Part shown: in pieces, positions 11,663-23,582 of the stretch
How the letters are laid out: each line of letters opens with the position of its first letter
Numbering within the stretch: the first letter of the stretch is position 1
The notes under the pieces: generated by a model
Databases searched by the model: none
Seen by the model: only the letters and a program-made list of their open reading frames with translations
What the model was told of the DNA's origin: nothing
Assembly: GCA_027924645.1 (NCBI GenBank)
Contig: BSBN01000297.1
Location: forward strand, 620,001-684,000
Direction of reading: 5' to 3'
Source of the DNA: Cunninghamia lanceolata
Lineage: Eukaryota > Streptophyta > Pinopsida > Cupressales > Cupressaceae
Length of the DNA stretch: 64,000 bases
Made by a program: the position numbers and the translations under genes

Positions 11663-11676
11663 TGGTATCAGAGTCC
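11663..11676 (+). other. Primer-binding site of the giant-LTR element
   Basis: TGGTATCAGAGTCC two bases after the LTR end CATTACA; complementary to the 3' end of plant initiator tRNA-Met except near its distal end. Confidence 0.8.
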
Positions 11677-11818
11677 ATGTTGTAGCATTGGGATCTTTGA
11701 GTTGTTTGTGGTTGATGATGCTTTGCGTGTGTGGCATGTTTGGATTTATATGTGCTCATGATATGAAGTGATTTATTTATTATTGTGCTAACGTTTGTGA
11801 TTGTGTGTTTATAGGAGG

Positions 11819-13350
11819 ATGCCTCTTAGAAGCTATTACACCAGTCGTGGTGGTTTGGTTAACCCTAATTAGGAATCTCTAGAGATCTAGAGTGGTCACT
11901 CTCCTTTGTTGAGGTGAGTACAACTTGATGAGCAAGTTGGACTTCTTAAGATTGCAGGGTTGCTTAGAGAGTTGTTAACCAGGCTTCCCCCTATGTAGGA
12001 GGAGGCAAGGGAAAAGGATTCTCAGCCTTCTTAGAGGCATGGAGAGAGTTAGTTTTAAGAGAAAACATTCCGAGAGTCCTCCAAGGGAGTAGCTCAGGCA
12101 AGATGGACATTGTCTTAAGGACAAATAAGTTGGTGATGGACGTAATGTTATGATTGGATAGATGAGAGATCTTCTTCACCTTCATCCACCTACTTTTGAG
12201 GGTTCACTTGAGGGAACAAAGGCAGAGGTTTGGTTGTTATCTTTGGGCTAATGTTTCAAACTGTAACCTTTTAAGAGCAATATGAAGGCACGCTTCATGA
12301 TCATGCATCTTGGGGGCTATGCTTCTACTTTGTGGGAGGAAGAGGAGCAGAGGCTAAATCTTGATATCTCCACCATCTCTTGGGAAACCTTTAGAGAGAG
12401 GTTTCATGATCATTATCTTGAACAACACTTGAGGTAGCATTGTCTAAAGAGGTCTATGATATCTAGTAGCTTGGTTTGATGATGGCTTAGTATGAGAACC
12501 ATTTCTTTGAGTCGAAGTGGTATGTGGGTCTCATTGAGGATGAGAAGATGCTTGTGCATAGGTTTGTGAGAGGCTTGAACATTCACATTGTTGGAGCAAT
12601 GTGTATGACTAGACCTTCGACCTTGGAGATTGTTATTAAGTTAGCTAAACTTGCGGAAGAGAATTTTGTGAAGGGTTTTGGAGGGAAACCAGGAGTGCAG
12701 GCTCATGCTCCTTAGTTAGACTCGAGGGTTCAAGATTCTCAATCCCCACCTAACAATGGTTCTTGGAAATACTCCATCCCTCCTACTACACCTTCATATT
12801 AGTCAAGACAAGATTCCAAGAGGAATCACTGTAGGGGTCATCAAGGAGAGTGTCAGGAATCGTCTCTAAGTGGGGTTGTTTCACCATCCTAGCAACATGT
12901 TGGTGGAAGTTAGCTATCTTTGGTTTCTCAAGTTATCACCAGTTGAGTAGGCCTCAACCCACATAGTTCCATCCAAGAGGACCTTGATTTGAGTGTGGTG
13001 TGGTCATAAATTTTGCAAAGGACTATCCTTAGGGTGCAACGTCAGTGAATGGACAGGGTGTTGTTGTGGCAAAGCCAATAATGGATGATGTTGGTAGATC
13101 TCACTGAGTGTATACTGCGGTAGATCGTTAGGTTAATCTTTATACTTTAATTGTAAAGTCTATAGATAGCATTGTGTGGCCATCCTTGTTTGCTTCGCAT
13201 CCTTAATTTTCTTTGTTGAGGGAAGGGCCTTTTGAGTTGAGGCATGTACCTGGTAAAGGTCTAGTGGAGTAGCTTTGTGGTGATTTTTTGTGAGAAGGTA
13301 GTGTGGTTGTGGGTATTAGTCCTTGTCTTGTTGTAGTAATCTAGGAGTAA
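11819..13350 (+). pseudogene. Ty3/gypsy gag remnant
   Basis: A possible start ATG is at 11819 (MPLRSYYTSRGG). A recognisable capsid region begins near 12187 with PPTFEGSLEGTKAEVWLLSL, then MKARFMIMHLGGYAS, ISWETFRERFHDHYLEQHL (to about 12430) and FVRGLNIHIVGAM, LEIVIKLAKLAEENF (12560-12670). A FECGVVINFAKDYP stretch at about 12975-13020 looks like a ruined CCHC zinc knuckle. Several stops and at least two frame changes. A possible protease linker (VYTAVDR, 13105) follows, but no protease active site, RT or integrase. The open segment 12524-12715 is part of this gag. Confidence 0.7.
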
Positions 13351-13359
13351 GCCTATCCC

Positions 13360-13372
13360 TAGTGTGGTAGGA
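13360..13372 (+). other. Polypurine-tract-like sequence
   Basis: AGTGTGGTAGGA immediately before the 3' LTR start at 13373. It is not a pure purine run. Confidence 0.45.
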
Positions 13373-13534
13373 TGTAATGCCCATTGGTGTTTCTACCTTT
13401 CTCTTTGTCACCTTTGGTGTACCAATATTGTATGATATTTTGTTGTGTTATTTTGTATTGTATATTGGTGATTGCTAGTTGATACCAATGTTTGATCAAG
13501 ATCTCAATGTGTGTATTTGGACCTATGAGACTCT

Positions 13535-13582
13535 TATATATATATATATATCTGTGTGTGTGTGTGTGTGCGCGCGCGCGTG
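13535..13582. repeat. Compound microsatellite (TA)n(TG)n(CG)n
   Basis: About 8 TA, 9 TG and 5 CG dinucleotides in a row. The matching place in the 5' LTR (about 6165-6182) holds only a short TATATATGTGTATGTG, so the run expanded in this copy. Confidence 0.9.
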
Positions 13583-15098
13583 ATTAAATTATTGGAGTTT
13601 CAACTTCACTATTTTCATTTAAATATTATGTTAGGTGTGTAGATATGATTTTCTTCAACATGATTATTTAAATGATTAATTACATCTTGATCGCATTATT
13701 AGAATACATGATTTAATTTAAATGTGCATACTAGATGGTTAATATTTAATTGTATAATTTTTTATATTTGCTTTGGCTATTGTCACATATTGGACATATG
13801 CGTGTAATGTTCGCAATGAGTGTGCAGGAAATTACAAGATATTGACCAATGGCTGGTATGTGGAGAATATCGACATGGATATCACTTAGTCACCTTACCT
13901 TAGTGTTTCCTTGATGTTGAAACATTTGAAACCTCATCCGAATCAAATTCAATTCCAGATCCACCTTGTGTTAGACCAGTAAAACATCTTTTGGGGTGTA
14001 TTTAATTTATCACTCATGTGATTCTTCTTGTGCTTGGTATGTGCGGAATGAATTGCGATATTTTGGAAATCATTGAATTATGTTGTGTATTTCTAGTTTA
14101 GAGAAAAACAATTTTAAATGATTGAATTTTGTGTTTAGAAATATTTAATTGAAAAGGCATTTTATTTTAATTGCTTGGTGTTTGGAAATAGATGTAATTT
14201 TATTTGAAAAGAAATATTTAATTCTAGATTAATGTTTTAGTGAAAATTAACTTTGGGGTAATGAAGAATTAGTGTTAGCCTAATCCTGATTAGTGGTATA
14301 TAAGGGGAAAAGGCTTTGTTTTATTTCATTATGCATTATTGGAATTTTGGGAGAGCACAATTGGAAAAACAAGACTTATTTCAAACCCTCTTTGAAGAAT
14401 TGGACCTTTGCTTGCTTGGAGTTGCTGAATTTGAATCCTAACTAAAGAGAAAGTGTTTGCATTTGAATTTAGAATCCATTGAGGTAATCCTTTGCTTGTT
14501 TGAATTTTTAAGTTGTAGGAATTTATAATTTTGGGAAACTAAATTTTGAACAAAGGTCATGGAAATTTTTTTTAGAATGCTATTTTGTATTAGAAAAGTG
14601 TGTTGTTGGGTGGATTAGGCTCAAAAGGGTATGCTTGCATTTTTAAATATTGTATCCCTCGATAAACGTGAAAATTATGTGATGTTTCCTATTTTACCTT
14701 ACCTATTTTGGTTAAAAAATTTATGTGATGTTAAAAGTGTACTGTTAGGCTAATTTAGACCAAGAGGGTATTCTCTAATTTTTGAATTTTCTCATTTTAA
14801 AAAAATGTGAATTTTTGAGTGTGATTTTGGGAAGGATGCTCCAAGATTTGTCAAAGGGGGACCCTAGACATTCAGAAATTTATTTTATTTTATTTTTGTG
14901 GAATTTGAATTTTCTAAGTGTTGCACGATATGTCAAATGGTTGATTTGTCCACAGTTTTAATTCTGGAAGTGCCTTAGGATGCATATTTTCTTGGAAACT
15001 CGTTCCTTTCCTATTTATAAGATTCTAAAAAGTTGACCCCTGAATTGTATAGGATAGGGGATATCCGCAGGAGGATTGGGGTGGCCATCTCCCAGGTA

Positions 15099-15345
15099 AG
15101 TGTGTGTTGTCATTTTTGGGTAAGTGTGTGTGTCTTGCATATGATCCCCTTATGTGTAGTAAGTGTGTGGGTCTTACATATGATCCCTTTACTCGAGGTA
15201 AGTGTCGGTGTGTCTTGCATATTATCCCATTACCTATGGTAAGTGTGAGTGTCTTGCATATGATCCCCTTATATGTAGTAAGTGTGTGGGTCTTGCATAT
15301 GATCTCATTATAGGTATGGTAAGTGTGTGTCTTGCAATTGATCCT
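15099..15345 (+). repeat. 39-41-bp minisatellite in the 3' giant LTR
   Basis: Cores at 15138, 15177, 15218, 15257, 15296 and 15335, with the same spacing pattern (39, 41, 39, 39, 39) as the 5' LTR array. Confidence 0.8.
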
Positions 15346-16744
15346 TGTTACCTCTGAAAAACATTCACTGGGTGAGTGCTTACTTGAGACCTTTGTGGTT
15401 TGTTTTAATTTCTAGCTTGGTTATGAAAAACCAAGGGAAAGTCCGCCCCGGTATCTTAGCTACCGTCCCCTAGTCATTGTTTGGTTGGATTATGAGTATT
15501 TGACCTTGTGTTGAGACAACCCTTGTTTTCTAGATAGTCACACAAACGAGAATGCTATCCTAGATCTGGTTTTATTTACCTATTCTAGTATTGTTTGTTC
15601 TGTATGATTCTTGTGTATGTGAGAATACGTTTTGGGATTTTGGTACTTGTGTGAGTGTGACTTGATAGTGTATCCATGATCATCTTCTCCATAGCTCGGG
15701 GGTTTCCTAGAGTTGCATAGACATCTATTGCACTCAACGATGATAATTTGGTAGGGAGGTGGGTAACATTCCCCCATTGCTCCTTGATCTGATCTTTCAG
15801 AAACTGGATGGTTCTTTGTTCATTCCTGACATTTTGACTATATGGTATTATGTGTTTGTTGGAGCACTTTGGAGGTGGTCTATTATGATGTATATTCATG
15901 CCTTGTATATTTTATTCATTGGATTGTGATCCTTCCATATTTGGGAAGTAGCCTCTATCATGTTGTGGTTTTATGATGTCATTTGGTTGGAAAAAAATCA
16001 TGTTTTGGATGCAAATTATCATTTTGTAACATTATCTTATGTGATGGAATGGTTAACTGAGGATATTAGAGTCCTCCATTTTATATGATGTACTTATATT
16101 ATGCCAAGTTTATGGATTGGGTTGTATTGTGCCCACATTATGATTGATTTCCATGATTGGTTTTGGCTCGATTCAACGTTGGTGTCAAACAAGCATGGCA
16201 TTGCATTTGGAATTTCTCTTATTTGACATATATGTTAGTATATTGAAAAATGATTATATTTCTATATTTGATGGATTTCATTCTTTTTATATTAGACAAC
16301 ATGTTGTTTATGGTGTTTTAGTGGATGCCATGTAATTTGGATTCTTATGGAAGTATCATTTTGGTGAGGTGTTGTGGTTGACCCTTCGTTTGGCTTGTAT
16401 GTCGAATGTTGACATTGCTTGGTGTGTTGGCCACATGTCAATGTTTAGTTGTATTGTTTGGTTGCTTTTTATTTTTTGAGAGAGGTGTGTCCTTGGTGTT
16501 CACCTTCTCCCTAGTGCCTTGACATTTGCACTTGCCTTGCATGTAGATCTCCATCCTTGGTCGAGAGCATTTTCGACATGTATGTGCATTGTCATACTTG
16601 AATGGCTTTTGGAGCTATTATTTTTCCTTCTAAGTGTTTTTAAGGGGTTATTGAGTACTTCTAGAGTTTTTAGTGGCCTTGGGGAGCTATGAGATTTGTT
16701 CTGAAACTTGGGCCTTTGAGAAAATTCTATTTAGGCACTATTCA

Positions 16745-16880
16745 GGGACATTAGCACCCTAGGTGGACTACAATGCCCAAAAAGGACTCTAGCACCCCAA
16801 GAGGACACTAGCACACAAGAAGGACACTAGCACCCCAAGAGGACACTAGCACACAAGAAGGACACTAGCACCTAGGTGGA
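16745..16880 (+). repeat. GGACACTAGCAC array in the 3' giant LTR
   Basis: About six units near 19 bp, with alternating tails CACAAGA and CCCCAAG forming a duplicated 38-bp higher unit. Confidence 0.75.
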
Positions 16881-17599
16881 ACACTAGATATAAGTCCTAG
16901 AGTCCAAGAAAAGCTCTAGAGTCCCCATTTCATGTTGTCATCCTATTTCGCAATGTGGTCCTTGAGCCTAAGGACAACAAGCATTTCTTGACATTTTTTG
17001 AGGAAACTTTCTATACGAAAGTTGTTCCCCATGATCCTCTAAGTCCTCCCATATTTTTATCTTGATTAGACATAATGTATTTTGGGATTTATGACCATTT
17101 TTATTGGGAATCATGCTTCACACGTTGTCATTGTTTTTGGTGAAGGTTGTGATTCCCCTAGTGGATTCCATTCTTGAGTAGGTTATTCCATGTGCTTGGA
17201 GGTTGTGTGGTGTCATGATGGGATGGATTTAAGGTGATTATCACCCTCATGCCATCCCATGTGGTTTCAAGTGTGCGAGGTCATGGATTGGCATTTGACC
17301 TTCATTGTGGAAGTGAGTTTTATTCTCTCATAGGTTATCATGGTGACCTTTTTGCATGATTGGTAAGTCTTTTGTTGGTGTCTTGTTGGTCTGTTTGGAC
17401 CCTGAATGGTCATTGCGGTTGTTTTTGTGTCATGTCTTGGAGTGTCGTCATGGGACATCGTGATGATTCTAGTGCATGATTTTGTAATTGGGAAATGCAC
17501 ATGTCACAATTACATAACAAAAAATTTATCATCCTATTTTTGTTCATTAATGTCTTGATGTAAAAGCTAGTGCATTACAAGAAGTATATTAGTGAGCCC

Positions 17600-19930
17600 A
17601 AAAACTAGACACACCCTATAGCACCTTCCCTTTTATTCCTACCTGTGTGTTGTCCATCCTACATATTTTCCATCATGGATGCCCAATTGTGTCGAAAGAT
17701 CAATTCAAAAAGCATTATTGGACACTTGCTGAAGAATAGTGTAAGGCCCATAGTGAAGTGGCTGAACCTTTCTATGTGTTTTCTCCTAGAAATGATATTT
17801 GCCCAAGTATAAACAAACTTAGTCCCCAACCTAAAAATGATGAGGGACAACAATCCATAAGTTATTTCTACTTCTCTTAAGTCTTTTGAAGAATCTAAAT
17901 TAATTTAGATTGAAGGTTCTATAAATGCTAGATGAAGGAGTAGGCTATATCTTGCTCTTTCCAATATGCACAATTGCTAGAGAAGGAAAATATAAGGGCA
18001 ACTCATAGGTTGCAAAAGGATGAAAAACAAGATATGCCTCAATAGATGAGTGACCTATAGAAGAGTGAACTATCCAATTGTAAGCATGCCCAATATGGGT
18101 TAGGCTCAAATCCCACTTGGTATGAGAAGTATGGTGGTAAATCCTCAAAAACTCTGTACAAGATTTTGATTCACAACTTTAGTCTAACCATTTGATTGAG
18201 GATGAAAAGTAGTGGAGAAGTTAAGGGAAACTCCTAAATTTTTTGACAAAGAATGCTAGAAATGGGCCACAAAATGTGAGTCATGATAAAAAAATAATGT
18301 TGGTAGGTAGACTAAAGGATTGCCAAATAGAGTTAAGAAATTATTGGGCTAAGCCATGTGTAGAACTTGTCTTGTGACATGGAATGAACTTAGCCATTTT
18401 GTTGAATTAGTCAACAACCACAAACACACAATCATAGAAATGAATAGTCAATGGAAAGCCACTAACTAGATCCATGGATATGCTTTTCTAAGGACAACTA
18501 GGAATAGGCAAAATAAAACTCAAGCCCAAATTTTTGTTTATTGGTTTAGAGTGGCAACAAAATACATCATTTAAAGAAATGTAGAACATATCACAACATT
18601 TGAGGCCAATAGAATAAATGTTGCAAATGATGAAGTGTTTTCTACTTACCAAAATGACTACCATAGAGAGTAGAGTGTACCTCCTTGAGAAGATAAGTCT
18701 GATGGTCATAAGGGACACAAAATTTATCCAACTTGTAGATCAATTTGATGTGAAAATCCTGAAAAGGTGCCAAATTGGAAGATGTAGGATTTCAAAGACT
18801 TGTGTAGGTAGGGCCAAAATTATGATCCTGTGAATATTGAGAAAGCCATGTTTGAAATCCCAAATGAGAACTAGTTGCAACAATTAAAGAATGTGTTTTA
18901 GGAGGATGACTCAAAAAATCTACAACAATGTTGGTGTTCCCCTTCTTTTACTTGATGACCAAGTAAAACTTTTGTAAATATGAGGCCCGATTCATATACT
19001 TAGCTTCTTCAATTTTTTTCTAGGATTGAAGAAATTGTAGAGGCAAGTCATCAGTATGGACAATTGTTTCTTTCCCAAAAAGATAATGTCTCTAATACTT
19101 GATGCCCTTGACCAATGCATATAACTTCTTATCATATGTCGATTAGTTCTGTTTAGCAGTAGAAAAGGTTTCTAAATGTTAGGGTATATGATGGCCATTC
19201 TTCTTTAAAATTACTCTAAGTGCAACTACAAAGTATTTGTCTTGATCTCAAAAGGTTGTGACAGATCTAATAGTATAAGAATAGGTGTATAACACAATTT
19301 CTCTTTCAATGTGTTGAAAGTATGGGAACATTTGGTTCTTTGTCCACTAAAATATAACTTTGGTCTGACATCACCTGATGCAAAGGTGCGTCAATGTCTA
19401 AGTAAAAAAGGATGAACTTGTGGTGGAAGTTCGCAAGACAAATAAAAATCCTCAATTTGGTGAGAGTTGAAGGAGTTGTCCATTTGAGAATAAATTTGAA
19501 TTTTGCAAGATTCACCATATTTTCATGTGCATAAATGACAAATCTAAGATAGGAGATGGATGTCTGACCTAAAGAACACTTTGAAAAGTTGGTATACAAA
19601 TTGTGATGCTAAAGTGTGTGAAGAAACATGTTCCAAATGTTGAAGATGTACTTTTTAAGTGTGTGAAAAGATAAGGATATGATCTAAGTAGATGATAACA
19701 AATTTGTCCAAATAATCTCAAAAGACCTCATTCATCAATCACATGAAAGTGGCAGGATCATTGGTGAGACTAAATGGTATCACAAGCCACTCTAAAAGAC
19801 CCATTTTGGTCTTGAACGCCATCTTCCATGTGTCCTTTTCTTATACTTCGACTAGATGATATCCAATTTTTAAATCAATCTTGGAGAAGAATTTGTCACC
19901 TTGAAGTTGATCCAAAAGGTTGATAATGTG
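17600..19930 (-). pseudogene. Ty3/gypsy pol remnant (element B): RT C-half, RNase H, integrase
   Basis: On the - strand from 19930 down: RT blocks [44 protein letters not shown] and a decayed YLDD box (VIIYLDH, near 19690); the RT thumb (NFSKCSLGQTSISYL, about 19590); RNase H (STYDKKLYALVKGIKY, ETIVHTDDLPLQ, 19160-19010); the integrase zinc-finger region and the phrase SISMDLVSGFPLT leading to VVVD.FNKMAKFIPCHKT (18500-18370); then the integrase core end HTSHTKWDLSLTHIGHAYN (18130-18070). Many stops and frameshifts. Its 5' part continues at 28497-30272, beyond the copia insertion. The 3' end is cut at 17580 by the giant-LTR element. Confidence 0.75.
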
Positions 19931-19935
19931 AGGGA

Positions 19936-20238
19936 TGTTAGAGTTATGATCATCTATAGTAACTCTTTGACCAAAGAGGGCCTACAGACAATAGCAAGAA
20001 ACTAGAGGAAAAGATGCAGAATAATTGATACAATAATTTTATTATTCACAAAAGAATAATACAAAAGGAATATATGTCCACACTTGCCAATAATAGGCAA
20101 AGCAGAAAAAGATAGAAACACAATCTTATCTTATGATACAAGTCACAAGGATAAGATACTAATAAAAGGAAATAAAATCCTAATTAAACCTACCTAATTA
20201 ACTTATGATAAAGGTGTAAATATAATTTTTAACCAACA
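19936..20238 (-). repeat. 3' LTR of the copia element
   Basis: On the - strand it starts TGTTGGTTAAAA and ends ATAACTCTAACA. About 85-88% similar by eye to the 5' LTR. Confidence 0.9.
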
Positions 20239-20250
20239 CCCCCCATAAGT
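20239..20250 (-). other. Polypurine tract of the copia element
   Basis: ACTTATGGGGGG on the - strand, directly against the LTR start TGTTGG. Confidence 0.85.
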
Positions 20251-21260
20251 GCAACTTAGGGAGGTTATACACAAGCTAAAAAGGAAAGAAGATAAAGATG
20301 GAGATTGGTCTCAACAACAAGTCCTAATCAAGTACCCATTTACAAACAAGAAACTATCATAAAAGGAGCAAAGGGGGAAAACATAATGGGAGAAAACCCA
20401 TCTCCAAAAGAGAGAAAACAACAAACTAATATATACAAGTGATGGAAGTAGATTCAACATGAATCACACACAACAAAGTCTATCACTAATATAAAAAGCT
20501 CCCATAAGAGGGAAAGAAATAGACTATGAATTCCTCCCACACTATAGAATCTCCCGTACTAGAAGAGGATGTTTGGACATGAATGCTAAAGATGATCCAC
20601 TTGTGGAAAATGACATTTCTTCCCTTAGAAAGAAACAACTCCAATGGTGAATGTTGAAGAAAATTTGAAGTAGGAAGTCTCATGATGAATGCCTCTGAAA
20701 ACTATATAGGTGTCCACATGTCACAATCAGAAGATGCCACAATAAAATTAGGAACTACATCTCTAATAAATGAGTGTGACAACTCAAGACAAAATGAAAA
20801 CTAATAATCAACAATATCCAAAGACAAAATAGAGTTCTTATAACAACAGTGCCATGACTGTCGTCAAAGGGAAACTGCAAATCCTCAAGAGTGTCCTAAA
20901 GATCTACAATGTGAGATTTGATCAATAAATTAGAACTACCTGTCAGATAATCATCCCACACAACAGAAACAAATGAAAAAACAATGTCACTCAACTAAAG
21001 AATCATTGATTTCAAAGGAAGTAGGAGGTGGAGGAGAAGAAATAGTGGCACTAATCTCAAAAACTAAATCAAAAGTGAAAACACCCAGATTTAAATAATA
21101 TCCAAACTTCTCCTTAGAAATAATATTCACACAAGAAGTGTGATGAACAACCAAAGGATCTTAACCATCATCAGGGGAAAAATATGAAAAGATGTATAAT
21201 AGAGATGCATGATCAACCATCCATGTAGCAATAACCTTTGTTCTCTCCAAGTCTTTAATG
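20251..21260 (-). other. Decayed internal sequence of the copia element
   Basis: Integrase and RT should lie here, but I see no GKGxxD, YVDD or RNase H signature on the - strand; short open pieces (for example 20486-20683) are unconvincing. Pol appears deleted or decayed past recognition. Confidence 0.5.
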
Positions 21261-21269
21261 ATCAAGTGT

Positions 21270-22575
21270 GAAATCTACAATCTTGCATGCTCCACTATGA
21301 GTAATATGATTTATGGAAAGAAGATTGTTTGACAAAGAAGGCACACACAATACATTATTGAAAGTACCCTCATCAATATCAATAGATCCCTTCCCAATTA
21401 CACCTAATCAATATCAATAGATCCCTTCCCAATTACATTCATATATGTATTATTACCAATCAAATTTGGTGGCATAACACAAGGCTCAAAAGTAGAGAAC
21501 ATGGATTGAGATGAAGTCATATGATGAGATGCTCTAGAATCAAGAAATCATTTACCTAATCCATGAATTGTACTTGCACAAAGTGCCTTAACTTTATATT
21601 TATCAATCAACCCCATTAGAAATGCATGCATGGCCTTTTTCAGTAGATCTTGATTATTTTGTTGATGAAGAAATATAAGAAGTAGATGAACTAGAAGACA
21701 GAGTTGAAGGCAAACTTACATTGTTTTTATGAAGAAGATGTTTCAACTCATTATTCTATTTCATATAGAAAACATGTTCATCATGACCATATTTCTTACA
21801 ATATGCACATGCGTATTTCTCCTTTGATTTATCCTTTTTACTAGATGGAGATATCTCAGGGGTAGCATGTGATGTTGATTCTTTTTCTTGCTCTCTATTC
21901 TTGTTTTTCTATTTCTTTCCTTGCCACTTGAAGCATTTTGGTCTTTTGTGCTTTGATTAGCAATAAGAGCCAGTGATTTTATAGACTTCAGAGTACCCAT
22001 CTACACTAATTTTGCATATTCCCTAGTGAGTGATGTAGAAAACTCATCAAGTGTAGGCATTCTAAATCTAATACCAAGAGCATCTCTTGTAGCCTAAAAA
22101 GTAGAGACAAAAATAGAATAATCAGGACCAAGTTTAGCAAGAATAGATAAAATCAACTAGGTGTCCTCTTTCTCTGTACCACATTATTTCAGATGTAATA
22201 TGATAGACTTAAGTTTGGTGAAGTCTTGAATGTTGTTAAAATCAGAAGGATTCAACCCAATAAGTTCATTTTCTAATTGAAAACTTCTCAAAGTATCCTG
22301 CTTACCCAACAAACTCTCTAATGTACTCCAAATTTTTTTGGTGGTGTGCAAGACTCAACATGGAAGATAAGATCAGGTGAAAAAGACTAACATAATGTCC
22401 CATAGGCTTCATCACACTTATCAAACCATTTTATCTTTTCTACATCACTTCCTGGTTCAGGGCTTATACCAATTGTCACTTGATATATTCTCAATCTCTT
22501 CAATTGAATTTCCATTTGCTTCTTCCACTCATAATAATTGTATGGAGTGAGAGGAACAAATAGGAGTTTATCCAT
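21270..22575 (-). pseudogene. Ty1/copia gag and protease remnant
   Basis: Start ATG at about 22575. The gag N-terminus has the copia pattern NYYEWKKQMEIQLKR and IKWFDKCDEAYG (22545-22390). After a frameshift come LESLLGKQDTLRSFQLENEL and FNNIQDFTKLKSIILHLK (about 22330-22180), typical of the UBN2 gag domain. A damaged zinc knuckle (HVHIVRNMVMMNMF, 21810-21765) follows. The protease region has DSRASHHMTSSQSMFS (about 21540-21490; normally D-S-G-A) and NNVLCVPSLSNNLLS (about 21360-21310). It lies 5.6 kb from its own primer-binding site because of the family X segment. Confidence 0.75.
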
Positions 22576-23582
22576 AATTAATACAACCAAATTTAAAGAC
22601 AAATATTAAAATACCCCTCACAAAACAATAAATATCCCCCTCATTCTAAAAAAAATAACTTGTATGCCTTTTTCCAATCAACCAGACTAAAATAAAAGAT
22701 CTGAATTCAACTAAAAAATATAGATTCTGATGTTTTTTTTGGAAAAAATAAGTGGATGGTAGTGTAGAGTGCAGAACCATCTTCCCAACACCTATTTTTT
22801 GTGAAATTTTGTTGTCGTATGACCAGATGTTGGTTAACAAAATTGCCACCTAACTCTATATACTCTCACCTGGACAAGTGACAAATGTAATCAATAGTTA
22901 AGCCTAATATATTGGTATTTTATAAAGGCTCTCTACTTCTTTAACAAGGCGCGACTACCTTCGAAAGATATTCTAATGAATGGGAACCATAATTGCTTTT
23001 AACCAGAAAGCAAATAACAAAGGTAGAGCTTTTGACCAGAAAGAAGTAAAGGTAGATTTATATCTGAACCACAAGAAGCTCAAAGACTTCACCCATATAA
23101 CATCCACAAGCTAATATAAACAAATATCATACACCAAATATTCACCACTTCAAATAAAATATCGAAAGATAAATGATTCACAATAGTGAGAAAGAATCAA
23201 AGATATCCAACCACTGAGATATGCAAAATCATCAACACCAGTAGCAACACATTCAACTTAAACAGAACATGAATTCAAATAATCACAACACAAAGTCTAT
23301 GATCATTCCAAACTCCACTATATTAATTATCATTGCATATATCAAAGTAGCTGAAAAACAAAATTTACTATCACCCTTGCAACACAAAGTTTGTCAAAGA
23401 TCCCTCAATTCGACTAGCTACTCAGAATATATAGCTAAGCCGAAAGTAACTATTTTTAAAATCATAACGGCTTCTTGAAACAACCAAATTAAAAGATGTT
23501 TAAACAATAATAATAATAAAAGGGCCCTCCAGAGCCAATAGTTTTAGAGCAAATATTATAAAATCATTAAAACATAAAATTG
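22576..23582 (-). repeat. LTR- or 3'-UTR-like sequence downstream of family X copy 2
   Basis: AT-rich, no coding potential. Read on the - strand it has ACTTTGTGTTG at about 23385 and 23300, and a TGAAGTCTTTGAGCTTC variant near 23080, resembling the repeated motif after copy 1 (2210-2790). A TATA-like TTTATAAAA lies near 22925. No partner repeat was found on the other side of copy 2, so a complete nested LTR element is not shown. Confidence 0.35.

Larger units (their letters stand above)
5998..17580 (+). mobile_element. Non-autonomous Ty3/gypsy-like element with giant LTRs
   Basis: Two long direct repeats start TGTAATGCCCAT (5998 and 13373) and end CATTACA (11660 and 17580). A tRNA-Met-type primer-binding site follows the first and a purine-rich GTGTGGTAGGA precedes the second. 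The flanking pentamers are ATAAG (5993-5997) and AGAAG (17581-17585), a target duplication with one mismatch. Total length is about 11.6 kb, of which only 1.7 kb (11661-13372) is internal: decayed gag and little else, with no RT or integrase. This matches the idea of a large retrotransposon derivative needing pol from another element (inference). Confidence 0.85.
13373..17580 (+). repeat. 3' LTR (4.21 kb) of the giant-LTR element
   Basis: Partner of 5998-11660. It ends GTGCATTACA at 17580 and is followed by AGAAG. It lacks the 1.5-kb segment and has its own expanded microsatellite (13535-13582). TATA at 14297-14304. Open stretches such as 15033-15313 are the minisatellite read as protein, not genes. 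Confidence 0.85.

Noticed and set aside
15033..15313. Two overlapping Cys/Val-rich open frames
   Set aside because: They are the translated LTR minisatellite; a multiple of 3 in the repeat period keeps the frame open.
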